A stretch of DNA of 64,000 nucleotides from Aquimarina mytili (GCF_016735115.1 NZ_JAERQJ010000001.1:717501-781500), one strand, 5' to 3'. Shown: positions 1-11,087, counted from the stretch's first letter. Translations and numbers: made by a program. The notes: generated by a model not told the origin, from the sequence alone.

Positions 1-783
1 GTATTTAGTATTTTGGTGTTTCTACTGCTCGTATTATTTCAACCCTTTGAATATAGATCATACTCATTGGCCAGAATAGTTGGAGATTCTTTACTCTCTT
101 CTTTTCTAGTTTTATTAGCGACAGCAAGTACTAGAATTGTTTTTCCATATCTATTTAAAGATTATTTGCAGAATAATAAGAGTATTTTTGTTCATGAATT
201 GAAGAATGTTTTCCTGGACATTTCATTGTTTTTAATACTTTCCTTTGTTATTAATATGTTTTTTGCAGGCTTTACTACGATCACTTATTTCAATTGGTTA
301 AAGCTTTCGATAAAGTATGTTCTAATCTTCGAAATACTTTTTATTCCTTTATCTTTATTTCTAAAGCATTATTTTCGATCTTATTCTACTTCTGACGAAC
401 AAGAAATACTGTCATTGCAACAGAATCAAATTGAAAAACTAAAGCTTACATCTAATCTGAACCAAGAGTATATTGAAATCTCTCCGTGTGATTTGATAAT
501 GATTAAAAGCTGGAATAATTATATAGAAGTTTTCTATACAAAAAATAACGAAGTGGTATCGAGTTTACTTCGTAATACTATGAACAATATTAATGCTATA
601 TTAGTTGAATATCCTTTTATAATAAGATGTCATCGCTCTTATTTAATTAATACTAATAAAATACAAAGCGTTGCCGGTAATTCTAGAGGATATCAACTCT
701 CAGTAGAAGGAGTGGGGGATAAAATTCCTGTATCTAGATCAAAGATATCTTCGTTCAATAAGATTCATCAAGGGTTCAAGTAA
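1..783 (+). CDS. LytTR-family DNA-binding membrane protein (5' end outside window)
   Basis: The reading frame is open from the first base, so the true start lies upstream and the gene is cut by the window edge; a TTG at 13 is not credible as a start because it falls inside a hydrophobic segment. The visible part has about four membrane segments (one starting at the edge, then roughly residues 20-47, 65-90 and 95-120), a short helical linker, and a C-terminal LytTR DNA-binding domain over the last 100 residues. Recognisable LytTR elements are the IRCHRSYLIN stretch, GNSRGY and IPVSRS near the end. In this family a membrane sensor is joined to the DNA-binding domain without a receiver domain. 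The signal and target genes are unknown; no partner gene is visible downstream. Confidence 0.85.
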   Translation, partial: VFSILVFLLLVLFQPFEYRSYSLARIVGDSLLSSFLVLLATASTRIVFPYLFKDYLQNNKSIFVHELKNVFLDISLFLILSFVINMFFAGFTTITYFNWLKLSIKYVLIFEILFIPLSLFLKHYFRSYSTSDEQEILSLQQNQIEKLKLTSNLNQEYIEISPCDLIMIKSWNNYIEVFYTKNNEVVSSLLRNTMNNINAILVEYPFIIRCHRSYLINTNKIQSVAGNSRGYQLSVEGVGDKIPVSRSKISSFNKIHQGFK

Positions 784-942
784 TAACGTTTTCTACACGT
801 TTTAGCCATTACATACTTAATATCTGAATTCTTCATTAGGGTATTCTTCCATTTTACCACAATTACTTCCAGATCACCCCATTTTATTGCTTTTACATCA
901 ATAAAAATCTTGTTTTGTAAGGGTAATCTAATTTGTTTTTCT

Positions 943-1542
943 ATGAAAAAAGTAATAAATAGTGTTCTTATATTTAGCATTCTACTTGGATGTATACAAT
1001 GCAAAACGGTAAAGAAGGATAATCTTTTAAAGGCTCCAGATAACTGGAGGGGAGAAGTATTGAAATTTCCGTTGATCTTTGCTAGATCACTACCATATAA
1101 AGGTGAAGAACATATTCGCTTCGCTAAAGGATGGGGGGATACGACTAGTGAAGAATATTTTAGTTATGTATTTGTCTGGATTCTGGATGAGAGCTCAGGT
1201 TTCACAGCGGATAAAATTAAGGAGAATATGGATATTTATTTTACAGGGTTGATGAAGACAGGGTTGATTATAAAGCTGAGATTTTTCAAAAGGCTGCCCA
1301 AAACGTTAGTAATGATTAGTGAAGATGATCCCGAAGAAAACTCCTATAAAGGCAAAATTCGTGTATATGATGCTTTTTTTAAGAAAGAGGAAATTAATTT
1401 GAATTCTAAAGTATCTATATCATACTGTAAAAAGATAGATAAACATCTTGTTTTCTTTCGATTGTCTCCTAAAGAATTTGAACATGCAATATGGAAGGAT
1501 CTTGATGATGTCAGAATTAAATTTGACTGCAATTTGATGTAA
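943..1542 (+). CDS. Putative lipoprotein of unknown function
   Basis: A 199-residue protein starting at the ATG at 943. An upstream in-frame start at 910 would put 11 extra residues in front of a clean lipoprotein signal, so 943 is preferred. The N-terminus is MKK followed by a hydrophobic stretch and a lipobox ending LLGC, with Cys17 as the expected lipidation site. The rest looks like a soluble mixed domain with a WRGEVLKFPL stretch and many aromatic residues. I do not recognise a family. It stands alone, 159 nt after the LytTR gene and convergent with the next minus-strand gene. A function cannot be assigned. Confidence 0.75.
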   Translation: MKKVINSVLIFSILLGCIQCKTVKKDNLLKAPDNWRGEVLKFPLIFARSLPYKGEEHIRFAKGWGDTTSEEYFSYVFVWILDESSGFTADKIKENMDIYFTGLMKTGLIIKLRFFKRLPKTLVMISEDDPEENSYKGKIRVYDAFFKKEEINLNSKVSISYCKKIDKHLVFFRLSPKEFEHAIWKDLDDVRIKFDCNLM

Positions 1543-1551
1543 AGTTTTAAA

Positions 1552-1584
1552 CAAAAAAACGGCATCTAAATAAGTAGATGCCGT
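1552..1584 (-). terminator. Rho-independent terminator of the coiled-coil protein gene
   Basis: A perfect 10-bp stem (1559-1568 with 1575-1584, core CGGCATCTA) with a 6-nt loop. On the minus strand it is followed by a run of seven T (1558-1552). It lies 47 nt past the stop codon of the minus-strand gene ending at 1631. On the plus strand there is no direct T run, so it is assigned to the minus strand. Confidence 0.85.
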
Positions 1585-1591
1585 CGTGAAA

Positions 1592-1621
1592 AATTTTATT
1601 TTGGGGCTACAAAATAAAATT
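1592..1621. repeat. Perfect AT-rich 11-bp inverted repeat
   Basis: AATTTTATTTT at 1592-1602 is the exact reverse complement of 1611-1621, with an 8-nt GC-containing loop. It sits between the stop codon at 1631 and the terminator at 1552-1584. It could be an mRNA 3'-end stabilising hairpin or a second weak terminator; its role is inferred only from position. Confidence 0.5.
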
Positions 1622-1630
1622 CATTTTATA

Positions 1631-2443
1631 TTAGTTTCCAGTGTATCCAGCAAATTGCTGTATAGCTGTTTCTGTAAGCTCTTTAGCTCTGTTTACATAA
1701 AAGTTTTTAGTATCGTTAAGTGACTCATTTTTTAAATCATTTTCACTTCTTAGATAATCTCTTTGTGATTCGAATTTTGATTCTTCATTTAAAACTACAC
1801 TTAATTCTTGAAGTGCTATTTCTAACTTTTGAAGTGCTTTTTCAGCCTTGGATTTTATTAAAGATTGCTCTTTAAATTCAGCAGCTCTTTTAGCTTCTAA
1901 CTCAGCTTTCATTTTATTTTGCATTGCAATTTGCTCTTCAAGCTCTTTTTGCTCGATAGCTAATTGTCTTCTTTTTTCTTCAAGCGCCTTTTGCTTTTCA
2001 GAAACCTCATTTTCTGCTTCTGCTATTTCATTCTCTTCTTCAATCGAAGCTTCTTCAGCATACATGTTATTTCCAGTACTAGCTTGGCAATATGTTAATT
2101 GCTCAAGTAGTTGAGAACCTAATTCTTTAGCACGCTTAGCAAAAAATCTACTGCGTTCATAAGTATCTTGCTCTAATGAACTTTGCATGTCAACTCTAGC
2201 TTGATATGCAGTTTCATTGGCTATTTTACAACCACATTCGTTAGCAAGGTCTTCCACTTTTTGAAAAGACTCAATAGCTTTATCTGCATATTCTTGAGTG
2301 TGATAAACATTATTCGCTCCATGTGCTTTTTTGCTATGAGAATATGCATAGCTTGCTGCAGTTAAAGCGTCATCATAAAGGTCTTGAGCATTTGCTTGAA
2401 AAGCAAAACAAGATAAAAATAAGATAAGTGCAATTCTTTTCAT
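1631..2443 (-). CDS. Secreted coiled-coil protein of unknown function
   Basis: A 270-residue protein with a clear signal peptide (MKRIALILFLSCFAFQANAQ, cleavage after AQA/NAQ) and no other membrane segment, so probably periplasmic or outer-membrane associated. Residues about 125-220 are strongly heptad-like and rich in Glu, Lys, Ala and Gln, a long coiled coil. The segment before it carries Cys residues in a CGCK stretch and a YCQ stretch. Many Flavobacteriaceae have similar small secreted coiled-coil proteins, but I know of no assigned role. It is monocistronic, with its own terminator downstream and a 290-bp AT-rich spacer upstream. Confidence 0.8.
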   Translation of the reverse strand: MKRIALILFLSCFAFQANAQDLYDDALTAASYAYSHSKKAHGANNVYHTQEYADKAIESFQKVEDLANECGCKIANETAYQARVDMQSSLEQDTYERSRFFAKRAKELGSQLLEQLTYCQASTGNNMYAEEASIEEENEIAEAENEVSEKQKALEEKRRQLAIEQKELEEQIAMQNKMKAELEAKRAAEFKEQSLIKSKAEKALQKLEIALQELSVVLNEESKFESQRDYLRSENDLKNESLNDTKNFYVNRAKELTETAIQQFAGYTGN

Positions 2444-2733
2444 TGTAAGGGGGCTTTTAAATCACGAAGCAATAATACAATTTTTTTCATGTAATACCCA
2501 AAAAAAATGTCATTAATCGATAAAAAGCGCATTTTATCTTGATTTTTACGGGGAAACCTTAGTTTTTTGGAATAAATGTCCTACTGTTTTGTAAGAATAA
2601 CCATTTTATTACATGAATATTTAAGAAACGATAATATTTATGTAATATTTTAACAACCATAAATAAATTTTAATTTTATGATTCTATACATATAATATGT
2701 AAGTTAATTATGTATCTTTCGTCTTAATATTTT

Positions 2734-3243
2734 ATGAAACGATTAATTATATCCTCAATAAATCATAATCTTAATAATGCTGTTGCTTTATTAAAGTCTA
2801 TAGATTCAAAAACGTATTGCGATGCTTCATTAGGGCCGTATTATTCTAGTATAGGTTCCCATATAAGGCATACTTTGGATTTTTTTGACTGTATTATCAA
2901 TGGGTTAGATTCTAATGATATTGATTTAACCGCTAGAAAACGCGATGAAATTTTGTCTACTGACAAAGCTGCTGCAATACAACATATATATAATCTGCAA
3001 GAAACTTTATTGTCTTATGTTGATGTCAATACTGATTATTTGATTCATGTAACCGACAATATGGGGCAGGGTAAGGTGACCGTTAATTATACATTAGAAA
3101 GTATTCTGGCTCATGCTAATAGTCATACTGTTCATCATTATGCGACTATAGGCTATATACTTAATCATTTAGGTAAGGAAGTAAAAATTCCTGGTTTTGG
3201 ATATAACCCAACAACTCCTATCAATAAAAGAGAGGGGATATAA
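2734..3243 (+). CDS. DinB-family (four-helix, metal-binding) protein
   Basis: A 169-residue, all-helical protein with the histidine layout of the DinB/YfiT superfamily: one His in the helix SHIRHTLDFFD (about residue 49) and a pair in HANSHTVHH (about residues 131-139), which in the family bind a divalent metal. Known members include thiol-dependent transferases and damage-inducible proteins of unknown activity, so the reaction is not predicted. It is the only plus-strand gene between 1.6 and 17 kb and runs convergently toward the minus-strand murQ unit. A near-consensus -7 element (TATCTTTC, 2713-2720) lies 13 nt before the start. Confidence 0.75.
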   Translation: MKRLIISSINHNLNNAVALLKSIDSKTYCDASLGPYYSSIGSHIRHTLDFFDCIINGLDSNDIDLTARKRDEILSTDKAAAIQHIYNLQETLLSYVDVNTDYLIHVTDNMGQGKVTVNYTLESILAHANSHTVHHYATIGYILNHLGKEVKIPGFGYNPTTPINKREGI

Positions 3244-3279
3244 TAATTGTATTAACTCTACGATTAGTACGAAAATGTC

Positions 3280-3513
3280 CTATTTCTTACCAAATATGGA
3301 ATTCATTATAGTCTTTAATCCTCTAAAAGCCATGAATATGGCAAAACCAGCACCTATTAGCCCTAAAACCAAAATGGGTACATATAACGGATGATCTTGA
3401 TTTTTAAATGCAGAATGAATGATCACCGGGCTTATAAACATAAAGATAAGGGCTATAGCCATTCTCTGTACACCCTTTCCTAGTAATTCTTTATTGGTTC
3501 TATTGGGCTCCAT
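3280..3513 (-). CDS. Small two-TM membrane protein (DUF6095-like)
   Basis: A 77-residue protein with two membrane segments (about residues 16-37 and 44-65) and a basic C-terminus ending FGKK. The start at 3513 (MEPNRTNKELL) is preferred to the one at 3543, which would extend 44 nt into murQ; the chosen start still overlaps the murQ stop by 14 nt, suggesting translational coupling. Small proteins of this pattern are common in Flavobacteriaceae as DUF6095; I assign that family by resemblance only. The tight link to murQ suggests, without proving, an envelope role. Confidence 0.7.
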   Translation of the reverse strand: MEPNRTNKELLGKGVQRMAIALIFMFISPVIIHSAFKNQDHPLYVPILVLGLIGAGFAIFMAFRGLKTIMNSIFGKK

Positions 3514-4315
3514 AGTGATCAATTGCATTACGCACACTTCCATATTGCTTTAATAACTCGGCTGCTTGTTTTTTATCAATATGCAGTTCTTCCATAATCA
3601 TGCGAGTTCCTCTATCCACTAGTTTGTTGTTGCTAAGTTGCATGTCTACCATTTTATTGCCTTTTACTCTTCCAAGTTGTATCATCGAGGAAGTAGAAAT
3701 CATATTTAAAACCAATTTCTGTGCTGTTCCAGCTTTCATACGAGAACTTCCGGTAACAAATTCTGGTCCAACAATAACCACAATAGGAAATTGAGCAGTA
3801 TTTGCTAAAGGACTTCCTTCATTACATGTAATACAACCTGTAATAATATTGTTATTGTTACAATGCTGTAATGCACTAATAACATATGGTGTTGTTCCTG
3901 AGGCGGCGATACCTATAACAACATCTTTTTCAGAAATATGATACTCTTTAAGATCTTTCCACCCTTGCTCAGAACTATCTTCTGCAAATTCTACTGCTTT
4001 TCTGATGGCATCATCTCCTCCCGCAATTAGACCAATTACCAAATCATGAGAAACGCCAAACGTAGGAGGGCACTCGCTTGCATCAACAACTCCTAATCTT
4101 CCACTGGTTCCGGCACCTATATAGAAAAGTCTACCTCCATTTTTTAGTTTTTGAACAATTTGGGTTACTAGAGCTTCAATCTGAGGGATTGATTTTTCTA
4201 CAGCATTAGGAACTGTCTTATCTTCTTTATTGATGTTAGAAAGTAACTCATTAATGCTCATTTTTTCTAAATGATCATAGTCTGAGGTTTGTTCTGTAGT
4301 TTTTATAAAAGACAT
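3500..4315 (-). CDS. murQ: N-acetylmuramic acid 6-phosphate etherase
   Basis: A cytoplasmic SIS-domain enzyme of 271 residues that cleaves the D-lactyl ether of MurNAc-6-phosphate to give GlcNAc-6-phosphate during peptidoglycan recycling. The family signature GAGTSGRLG is at residues 67-75 and is followed by VVDASECPPTFG; Glu81 and Glu112 correspond to the two catalytic glutamates of the E. coli enzyme. It is somewhat shorter at the C-terminus than the E. coli protein (about 298). The downstream DUF6095-like gene overlaps it by 14 nt. No anmK or murP homologue is nearby. A -7 element lies only 4 nt before the ATG, so the mRNA may be leaderless. Confidence 0.95.
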   Translation of the reverse strand: MSFIKTTEQTSDYDHLEKMSINELLSNINKEDKTVPNAVEKSIPQIEALVTQIVQKLKNGGRLFYIGAGTSGRLGVVDASECPPTFGVSHDLVIGLIAGGDDAIRKAVEFAEDSSEQGWKDLKEYHISEKDVVIGIAASGTTPYVISALQHCNNNNIITGCITCNEGSPLANTAQFPIVVIVGPEFVTGSSRMKAGTAQKLVLNMISTSSMIQLGRVKGNKMVDMQLSNNKLVDRGTRMIMEELHIDKKQAAELLKQYGSVRNAIDHYGAQ

Positions 4316-4319
4316 AGGT

Positions 4320-4327
4320 CAAAAGTA
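4320..4327 (-). promoter_or_regulatory. -7 element of the murQ promoter (leaderless arrangement)
   Basis: On the minus strand this reads TACTTTTG, a full match to the Bacteroidota -7 consensus TAnnTTTG, followed by ACCT and then the murQ ATG. No clear TTG -33 element is seen at 17-22 nt. Transcription should begin at or within a base or two of the ATG. Confidence 0.55.
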
Positions 4328-4366
4328 CTGATTTTTGATTTCTGAATTACACACTATTTTCTTTTA

Positions 4367-5194
4367 CTACAAATTTTTATCCTCAATAGTGAAGTCAATT
4401 CTATCTGCTTCAGATAAGTTGAAATATCCATAAGCAAAATTATCTTGATTTGTAGTATTAATAATATTGCCTCTTAATACCGATGGAGGGGCTAGAAAAG
4501 GATTTCCCCCATCTTGCTCACTTTGTTCGATAAGTAGAGTGGCATAATTGTAGTAACGTTGATCAACCCCTAAAATTTTAATTGTTACATCTTGTCCTGC
4601 TACCATATTTTCGTAGAAATATGAAAATTTAAAAGGTTGACCCTGGTAAAATCGATCTTCACTTGCAAGAAATAAACTAAAATCGAAATCAAAAAGATAA
4701 AAATCATCTCGACTTCCATCATCAGTAAAGGAAATAATTATCTCTGTTTCGTCATCATCAAAAAGAGTAGCATCTCCTTGTACGACATTGTCAATAGGGA
4801 CTGTTGGGATAAGTTGAGTAGTCGCTACATAGGTTTCTCCTAAATAATTAACTGTTAATTCGTATGGAGTATTGAATTCAGGAAGAAAACCTAGTGTTTC
4901 TGGGATATAGAACCCATCTTCTCCCGACTCTACAAAATTAATAATTGAATCATCATTTTTATTGGTGATAAAAACATTTGCATTACTTACAGTGGGAACA
5001 TTTGTATCAAAATACGGAGCTGATAATGTCAATCTAACTCCACCTTCCAAATTAACGGGAGTTTCGTTTGTATATAATTCAAATGAAGCATCGACAACTA
5101 ATCTAGGATCACTAAAAAGAACGTCTACATCAACTACATCTTCACAACTTAGGCAAATCGTAATTGATATAAGTATATAAAATATTTTTTTCAT
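4367..5194 (-). CDS. DUF4249-family lipoprotein, partner of the TonB receptor
   Basis: A 275-residue lipoprotein: signal MKKIFYILISITICLSC with Cys17 as the lipidation site, followed by the EDVVDVDV stretch and a beta-rich body with LVVDASF and NANVFITN, the pattern of DUF4249 proteins. These are usually encoded directly after a TonB-dependent receptor in Bacteroidota, as here (4-nt gap after the receptor stop), and are thought to be surface or periplasmic partners of the receptor. The substrate is not indicated. It is in one operon with the receptor and should share its promoter. Confidence 0.88.
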   Translation of the reverse strand: MKKIFYILISITICLSCEDVVDVDVLFSDPRLVVDASFELYTNETPVNLEGGVRLTLSAPYFDTNVPTVSNANVFITNKNDDSIINFVESGEDGFYIPETLGFLPEFNTPYELTVNYLGETYVATTQLIPTVPIDNVVQGDATLFDDDETEIIISFTDDGSRDDFYLFDFDFSLFLASEDRFYQGQPFKFSYFYENMVAGQDVTIKILGVDQRYYNYATLLIEQSEQDGGNPFLAPPSVLRGNIINTTNQDNFAYGYFNLSEADRIDFTIEDKNL

Positions 5195-5198
5195 TGCT

Positions 5199-7577
5199 CT
5201 AGAATTTAAAATTATAAGTTACCGCTGGTATAATTCCGAATATTGAAGTTCTAATGGCTTCATTTATAAACGTATCTTCATTTCTCGTAAATGTTATCGA
5301 AGCTGCATTTCTACGGTTATAAAGGTTGTAGATGCTAAAAACCCATTCACCTTTCCACTTTCTATTCTTATTTTTTCTGGGAGTTAAGGTAGCCGATATA
5401 TCTATTCGGTGATATGCGGGTAAACGTTCACTATTTCTTAATCCATCGAATATTGGTACTGATAACCCTTGAAATTCAAACTGACCTGATGGATAGTTGG
5501 TCGGTTGCCCGGTCTGGAATACAAAATTGGCCCCGAATTTCCATTTTTCATTTAATTCATAAGACCCATTAAATGATATGTCATGAGTTTTGTCGTATGG
5601 GGTATTGTACCATTCGTTATTGCTGATCCCGGGTTCTTGAGGTGTTCTTCCTGGCGTTCGTTGTTCTGATTTTGATAAAGTATACGCCAGCCACCCTTTG
5701 AGTTTACCTTCGTTTTTTCTTAGTAACATCTCTAAACCATAGGCTCGTGCTTCACCGTTAAGAATATCTTGTTCTATAGCATTATTAGCAATAAGGTCAG
5801 CTCCGTCTATATAATCGATACGATTTTCTATGTCTTTATAAAAAACTTCGGTTTCTAGAGAGTATTTGTTATCGCTAATGTTTTTGAAATACCCTAATGC
5901 ATACTGGTTTAGCAATTGAGGTTTTATGTATTTGCCACTAGGAGTCCAAACATCCAAAGGAGTAGGGGAGTTTGTATTTGATAAGAGGTGAAGATATTGC
6001 GCCATCCTGTTGTAGCTTGCTTTTATCGATGTGTTATCATTAAGTACATAGGCTAATGATACTCTCGGTTCTAAATTGGTAAAAGTTGCTATTTGATCAC
6101 TTCTTTTAAAATTATCTACTCCAATGGGCTCTGCAGATTCATACACCTGAAGCTCTTCATTGAATAAAAGTGGAATATCATTTTGATATCTGTTCAATTC
6201 GTCTTGTCCCAACCGTATAAAATTGCTTAGCCTTAGTCCATATTGTAATGTTAAGTTGTCTGAAACTTTATGTTCTGCATCTATATATGCTCCAAATTCG
6301 TTTGCATATTTATCGGTTAGTTTTTCTCTATTGATTCCAGAATCATTACTATTTGGCTTTATTTCTCCAGGATTAAATTTAAAATAGATGTTGTTGATCC
6401 CGTAATTGAGCTGAAAGTTGTTGCTTATATAATGCTTCAAATCATATTTTACATTAAAATTTCTAATTCCGGAATCCCATTCAAAACCTACAAACCCTAG
6501 TTCCAAGCCATAAAAATAATCTGAATATATCAAAGATAGATTGGAGAATAACTTATCTGAAAACAGATGATTCCAACGTAAGTTAAGTACCGTATTGCCA
6601 TAAATGTTTTCAAAACTTTCGGATATACTAAATACATCACGTCCAAAATACCCAGAAAGATATACATTGTTATTATCGTTAATTTTATAATTCAATTTTG
6701 TATTTAAATCGTAGAAATATGCTGAGTTTTCGTTATCAAAAAGTGGTAAGAATAGGTGAGCATATGATGCCCTACCTCCTATAAGAAAGGCGCCGCGGTC
6801 TTTAACTATTGGACCTTCGGCAAGTAACCTGCTTGATACTGCCCCAATACCTCCATTCATTCCAAACTTTTTACTATTACCTTCTTTTTGATAGATGTCT
6901 AATACTGAAGAAACCCTCCCACCATACTTCGCTGGGATTCCTCCTTTATAGAGTTTGATATCTTTTATAGCATCTGGGTTAAATACAGAGAAAAAACCAA
7001 AAAGATGAGAGGAATTAAAAATAGTCGCTTCATCAAGTAAAATCAGGTTTTGATCTGCCGCTCCACCACGCACATTAAACCCTGATGCACCCTCGCCGGC
7101 ACTTGTTACTCCAGGAAGTAATAAAATAGATTTAATCACATCAGCTTCTCCTAAAACTACCGGTACCTGTTTAATTGTGGCAGCAGAAAGTTTGTTGACA
7201 CTCATTTGTGGCGTTTTAATATTCAGTTTTTCGGCTTTTTCGGTTATAATAACTTCATCAAGCATTTCGGATGACTCAGATAATTGAAAATTTAGCTTTT
7301 TATCTTCATTAAGATTAATTTCTTGGATGAGATCCTTAAATCCTAAATAGCTTATTTGTAATTTATAATTTCCTTGAGGTAGTGTGATAGAATAAAAACC
7401 ATACTCATTAGTAACAACACCTTTACCTATTTCAGGAAAAATGACATTCACGCCAATTAAAGTTTCGTTACTTGACTGTTCGGATATCGTTCCACTAAGT
7501 GTAAATTTTTCTTGAGCTGTAACAGATAAATTTGTAATAAATGCTAAACAGAAACTAAATATGACGAGTTTTTTCAA
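5199..7577 (-). CDS. TonB-dependent outer-membrane receptor
   Basis: A 792-residue outer-membrane protein. The signal peptide ends TAQ at about residue 22; residues 25-110 form a carboxypeptidase-like regulatory domain (SGTISEQSSNETLIGVNV, NEYGFYSITLPQGNYKL); a plug domain follows with the conserved FNVRGG and a KLYKGGIPAKYGGR stretch (about 165-225); the rest is a beta barrel ending in a terminal aromatic (YNFKF). There is no SusD-like partner, so this is not a classical Sus glycan locus; the neighbour is a DUF4249 lipoprotein, a pairing seen with receptors of unknown or metal-related cargo. The gene has a full promoter at 7686-7716, giving a leader of about 100 nt. Confidence 0.93.
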   Translation of the reverse strand: MKKLVIFSFCLAFITNLSVTAQEKFTLSGTISEQSSNETLIGVNVIFPEIGKGVVTNEYGFYSITLPQGNYKLQISYLGFKDLIQEINLNEDKKLNFQLSESSEMLDEVIITEKAEKLNIKTPQMSVNKLSAATIKQVPVVLGEADVIKSILLLPGVTSAGEGASGFNVRGGAADQNLILLDEATIFNSSHLFGFFSVFNPDAIKDIKLYKGGIPAKYGGRVSSVLDIYQKEGNSKKFGMNGGIGAVSSRLLAEGPIVKDRGAFLIGGRASYAHLFLPLFDNENSAYFYDLNTKLNYKINDNNNVYLSGYFGRDVFSISESFENIYGNTVLNLRWNHLFSDKLFSNLSLIYSDYFYGLELGFVGFEWDSGIRNFNVKYDLKHYISNNFQLNYGINNIYFKFNPGEIKPNSNDSGINREKLTDKYANEFGAYIDAEHKVSDNLTLQYGLRLSNFIRLGQDELNRYQNDIPLLFNEELQVYESAEPIGVDNFKRSDQIATFTNLEPRVSLAYVLNDNTSIKASYNRMAQYLHLLSNTNSPTPLDVWTPSGKYIKPQLLNQYALGYFKNISDNKYSLETEVFYKDIENRIDYIDGADLIANNAIEQDILNGEARAYGLEMLLRKNEGKLKGWLAYTLSKSEQRTPGRTPQEPGISNNEWYNTPYDKTHDISFNGSYELNEKWKFGANFVFQTGQPTNYPSGQFEFQGLSVPIFDGLRNSERLPAYHRIDISATLTPRKNKNRKWKGEWVFSIYNLYNRRNAASITFTRNEDTFINEAIRTSIFGIIPAVTYNFKF

Positions 7578-7685
7578 GATATGCTGGTTTTAATAGAATA
7601 CATATATACAAGACCCTAAATCAAGAGAAATGTTGCGTTCGATGTTAAATTATGTACTTTTTTATCTACACTGTAGTTGTTGTGT

Positions 7686-7716
7686 CAAAGTTATGTTGAA
7701 GTCATTTTTTATCAAA
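7686..7716 (-). promoter_or_regulatory. Promoter of the TonB receptor / DUF4249 operon
   Basis: On the minus strand a TTTG (-33 element, 7716-7713) is separated by 19 nt from TAACTTTG (-7 element, 7693-7686). Both elements and the spacer match the known Bacteroidota housekeeping promoter. The predicted start is near 7680, about 100 nt before the ATG. Confidence 0.7.
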
Positions 7717-7835
7717 AAACTATATACTAACTTAGAATATTTGTCTACCAGCAAAATTTTATAATCCATAAACAAAAGTTATTTAGATTCAAAACTACAG
7801 ACAATTTTGATAAACTAATGTTATTTAATTATTAA

Positions 7836-7873
7836 AAAAAAGCTTCTTGGAGAACCCTCTAAGAAGCTTTTTT
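7836..7873 (-). terminator. Terminator of the lipoprotein gene ending at 7894
   Basis: A perfect 13-bp stem (7836-7848 with 7861-7873, core AGCTTCTT) and a 12-nt loop, with the stem base formed by A and T runs, so it can act in either direction. Only the minus-strand gene ends nearby (20 nt away). Confidence 0.8.
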
Positions 7874-7893
7874 CTTTACAGCGTTAGATACTG

Positions 7894-8508
7894 TTATTTC
7901 AGACTTATTTTTAAGTTGTTGTAGTTATTTGAACGGATACCGATGATACCAGCAACAGTTTCTCCTTTTTTTATTGTTTTACCTTTTAGATTATGTAGTT
8001 TAATCTCTTCTTTGAATTTTTTATTGGCGGATCCTGCAGTAATGGTGTTGATTGCTGTAACTCCAGGGCCAATTACTAAACCGATCGGTATAGAAGAGGT
8101 AGTTTCTTGCTGCCCAAATTCATTAGTTTTTGTAGTAAAAAGATTAATAGGGGTTAGCAATAGATAGAGAAAATAGGTTGCAACATTTTGCTTTAGTGGT
8201 TTAAATATTTCATCATTTTCTAACATATTGATTTTTGATCCCTGGTTATTTGTTATAATCATACTGTTTCCAAAAGTTATGTCCTTGTCAGAATTATTTG
8301 TAACCTTGATTGCGACTACATTAATATTCTTTTTTAATTCTTTTTTAGCATATTTCTTTTTAAGAACATTGTATTTATATTCGATTTTAACATTGTTTTG
8401 CTCATCAGAAGAAGCATAGTTTTGATTTTTGGGATTTATGTTTACATATCCCGTTGCGCAGCTATTCATTAAAATAATAAGGCTAAGCAATAAAAAGTTT
8501 GTTTTCAT
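7894..8508 (-). CDS. Putative lipoprotein of unknown function
   Basis: A 204-residue protein with a lipoprotein signal (MKTNFLLLSLIILMNSC, Cys17). The middle contains a beta-rich region with NNSDKDITFGNSM, which resembles extracellular domains that describe an intrinsic-strength interaction, and a hydrophobic stretch near residues 110-125 (YFLYLLLTPINLF) that may be a membrane-embedded hairpin. A second glycine-rich segment (SIPIGLVIGPGVTAINTI) follows. I do not recognise a family. It is a single-gene unit bounded by the terminators at 7836-7873 and 8584-8623. Confidence 0.75.
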   Translation of the reverse strand: MKTNFLLLSLIILMNSCATGYVNINPKNQNYASSDEQNNVKIEYKYNVLKKKYAKKELKKNINVVAIKVTNNSDKDITFGNSMIITNNQGSKINMLENDEIFKPLKQNVATYFLYLLLTPINLFTTKTNEFGQQETTSSIPIGLVIGPGVTAINTITAGSANKKFKEEIKLHNLKGKTIKKGETVAGIIGIRSNNYNNLKISLK

Positions 8509-8583
8509 TTAATTTGATTTACTTTTTTAGTTAATGTTATGAGATGAGAAAATGTTACTTCTGATTTATATATTATTACTCAA

Positions 8584-8623
8584 AAAAAAACCTTGCATAG
8601 AAATTTCTATGCAAGGTTTTTTT
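8584..8623 (-). terminator. Terminator of the isocitrate dehydrogenase gene
   Basis: A perfect 40-bp palindrome (core CCTTGCATAG...CTATGCAAGG) flanked by A7 and T7. It lies 22 nt past the stop codon of the minus-strand icd gene and is symmetrical, so it could also stop plus-strand transcription. Confidence 0.85.
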
Positions 8624-8645
8624 GTAGTCGTATTTTTTTAAATAC

Positions 8646-10937
<2,292 letters not shown>

Positions 10938-10993
10938 TTATCATTATACTATTGTTCAAGAAAATACTTAGTCGTTTAATTTCTCTTTTATAA

Positions 10994-11035
10994 ACAATAT
11001 AGATGGTGTTTTTAAGCACATCTCTAATATATTGT
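10994..11035 (-). other. Predicted stem-loop in the icd leader
   Basis: ACAATATA (10994-11001) pairs with TATATTGT (11028-11035), and inside it GATGGTG (11002-11008) pairs with CACATC (11017-11022) with one bulged G. The structure would lie in the 5' leader of the icd mRNA if transcription starts near 11075. A regulatory role is only inferred. Confidence 0.35.
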
Positions 11036-11079
11036 GTTTTACAATAGTAATATTCGGAGAATTTCCGAGCGCGAAGATA

Positions 11080-11087
11080 CAAATCTA
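11080..11087 (-). promoter_or_regulatory. Candidate -7 element of the icd promoter
   Basis: On the minus strand it reads TAGATTTG, matching TAnnTTTG. A TTG lies only 12 nt upstream rather than at the usual distance, so the -33 element is uncertain. The resulting leader would be about 200 nt. Confidence 0.4.

Larger units (their letters stand above)
7578..7893. other. Intergenic region of 316 bp
   Basis: The region holds the promoter and leader of the TonB receptor gene on its left part and the terminator of the next lipoprotein gene at its right end. No open reading frame with coding character is seen on either strand. Confidence 0.7.
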
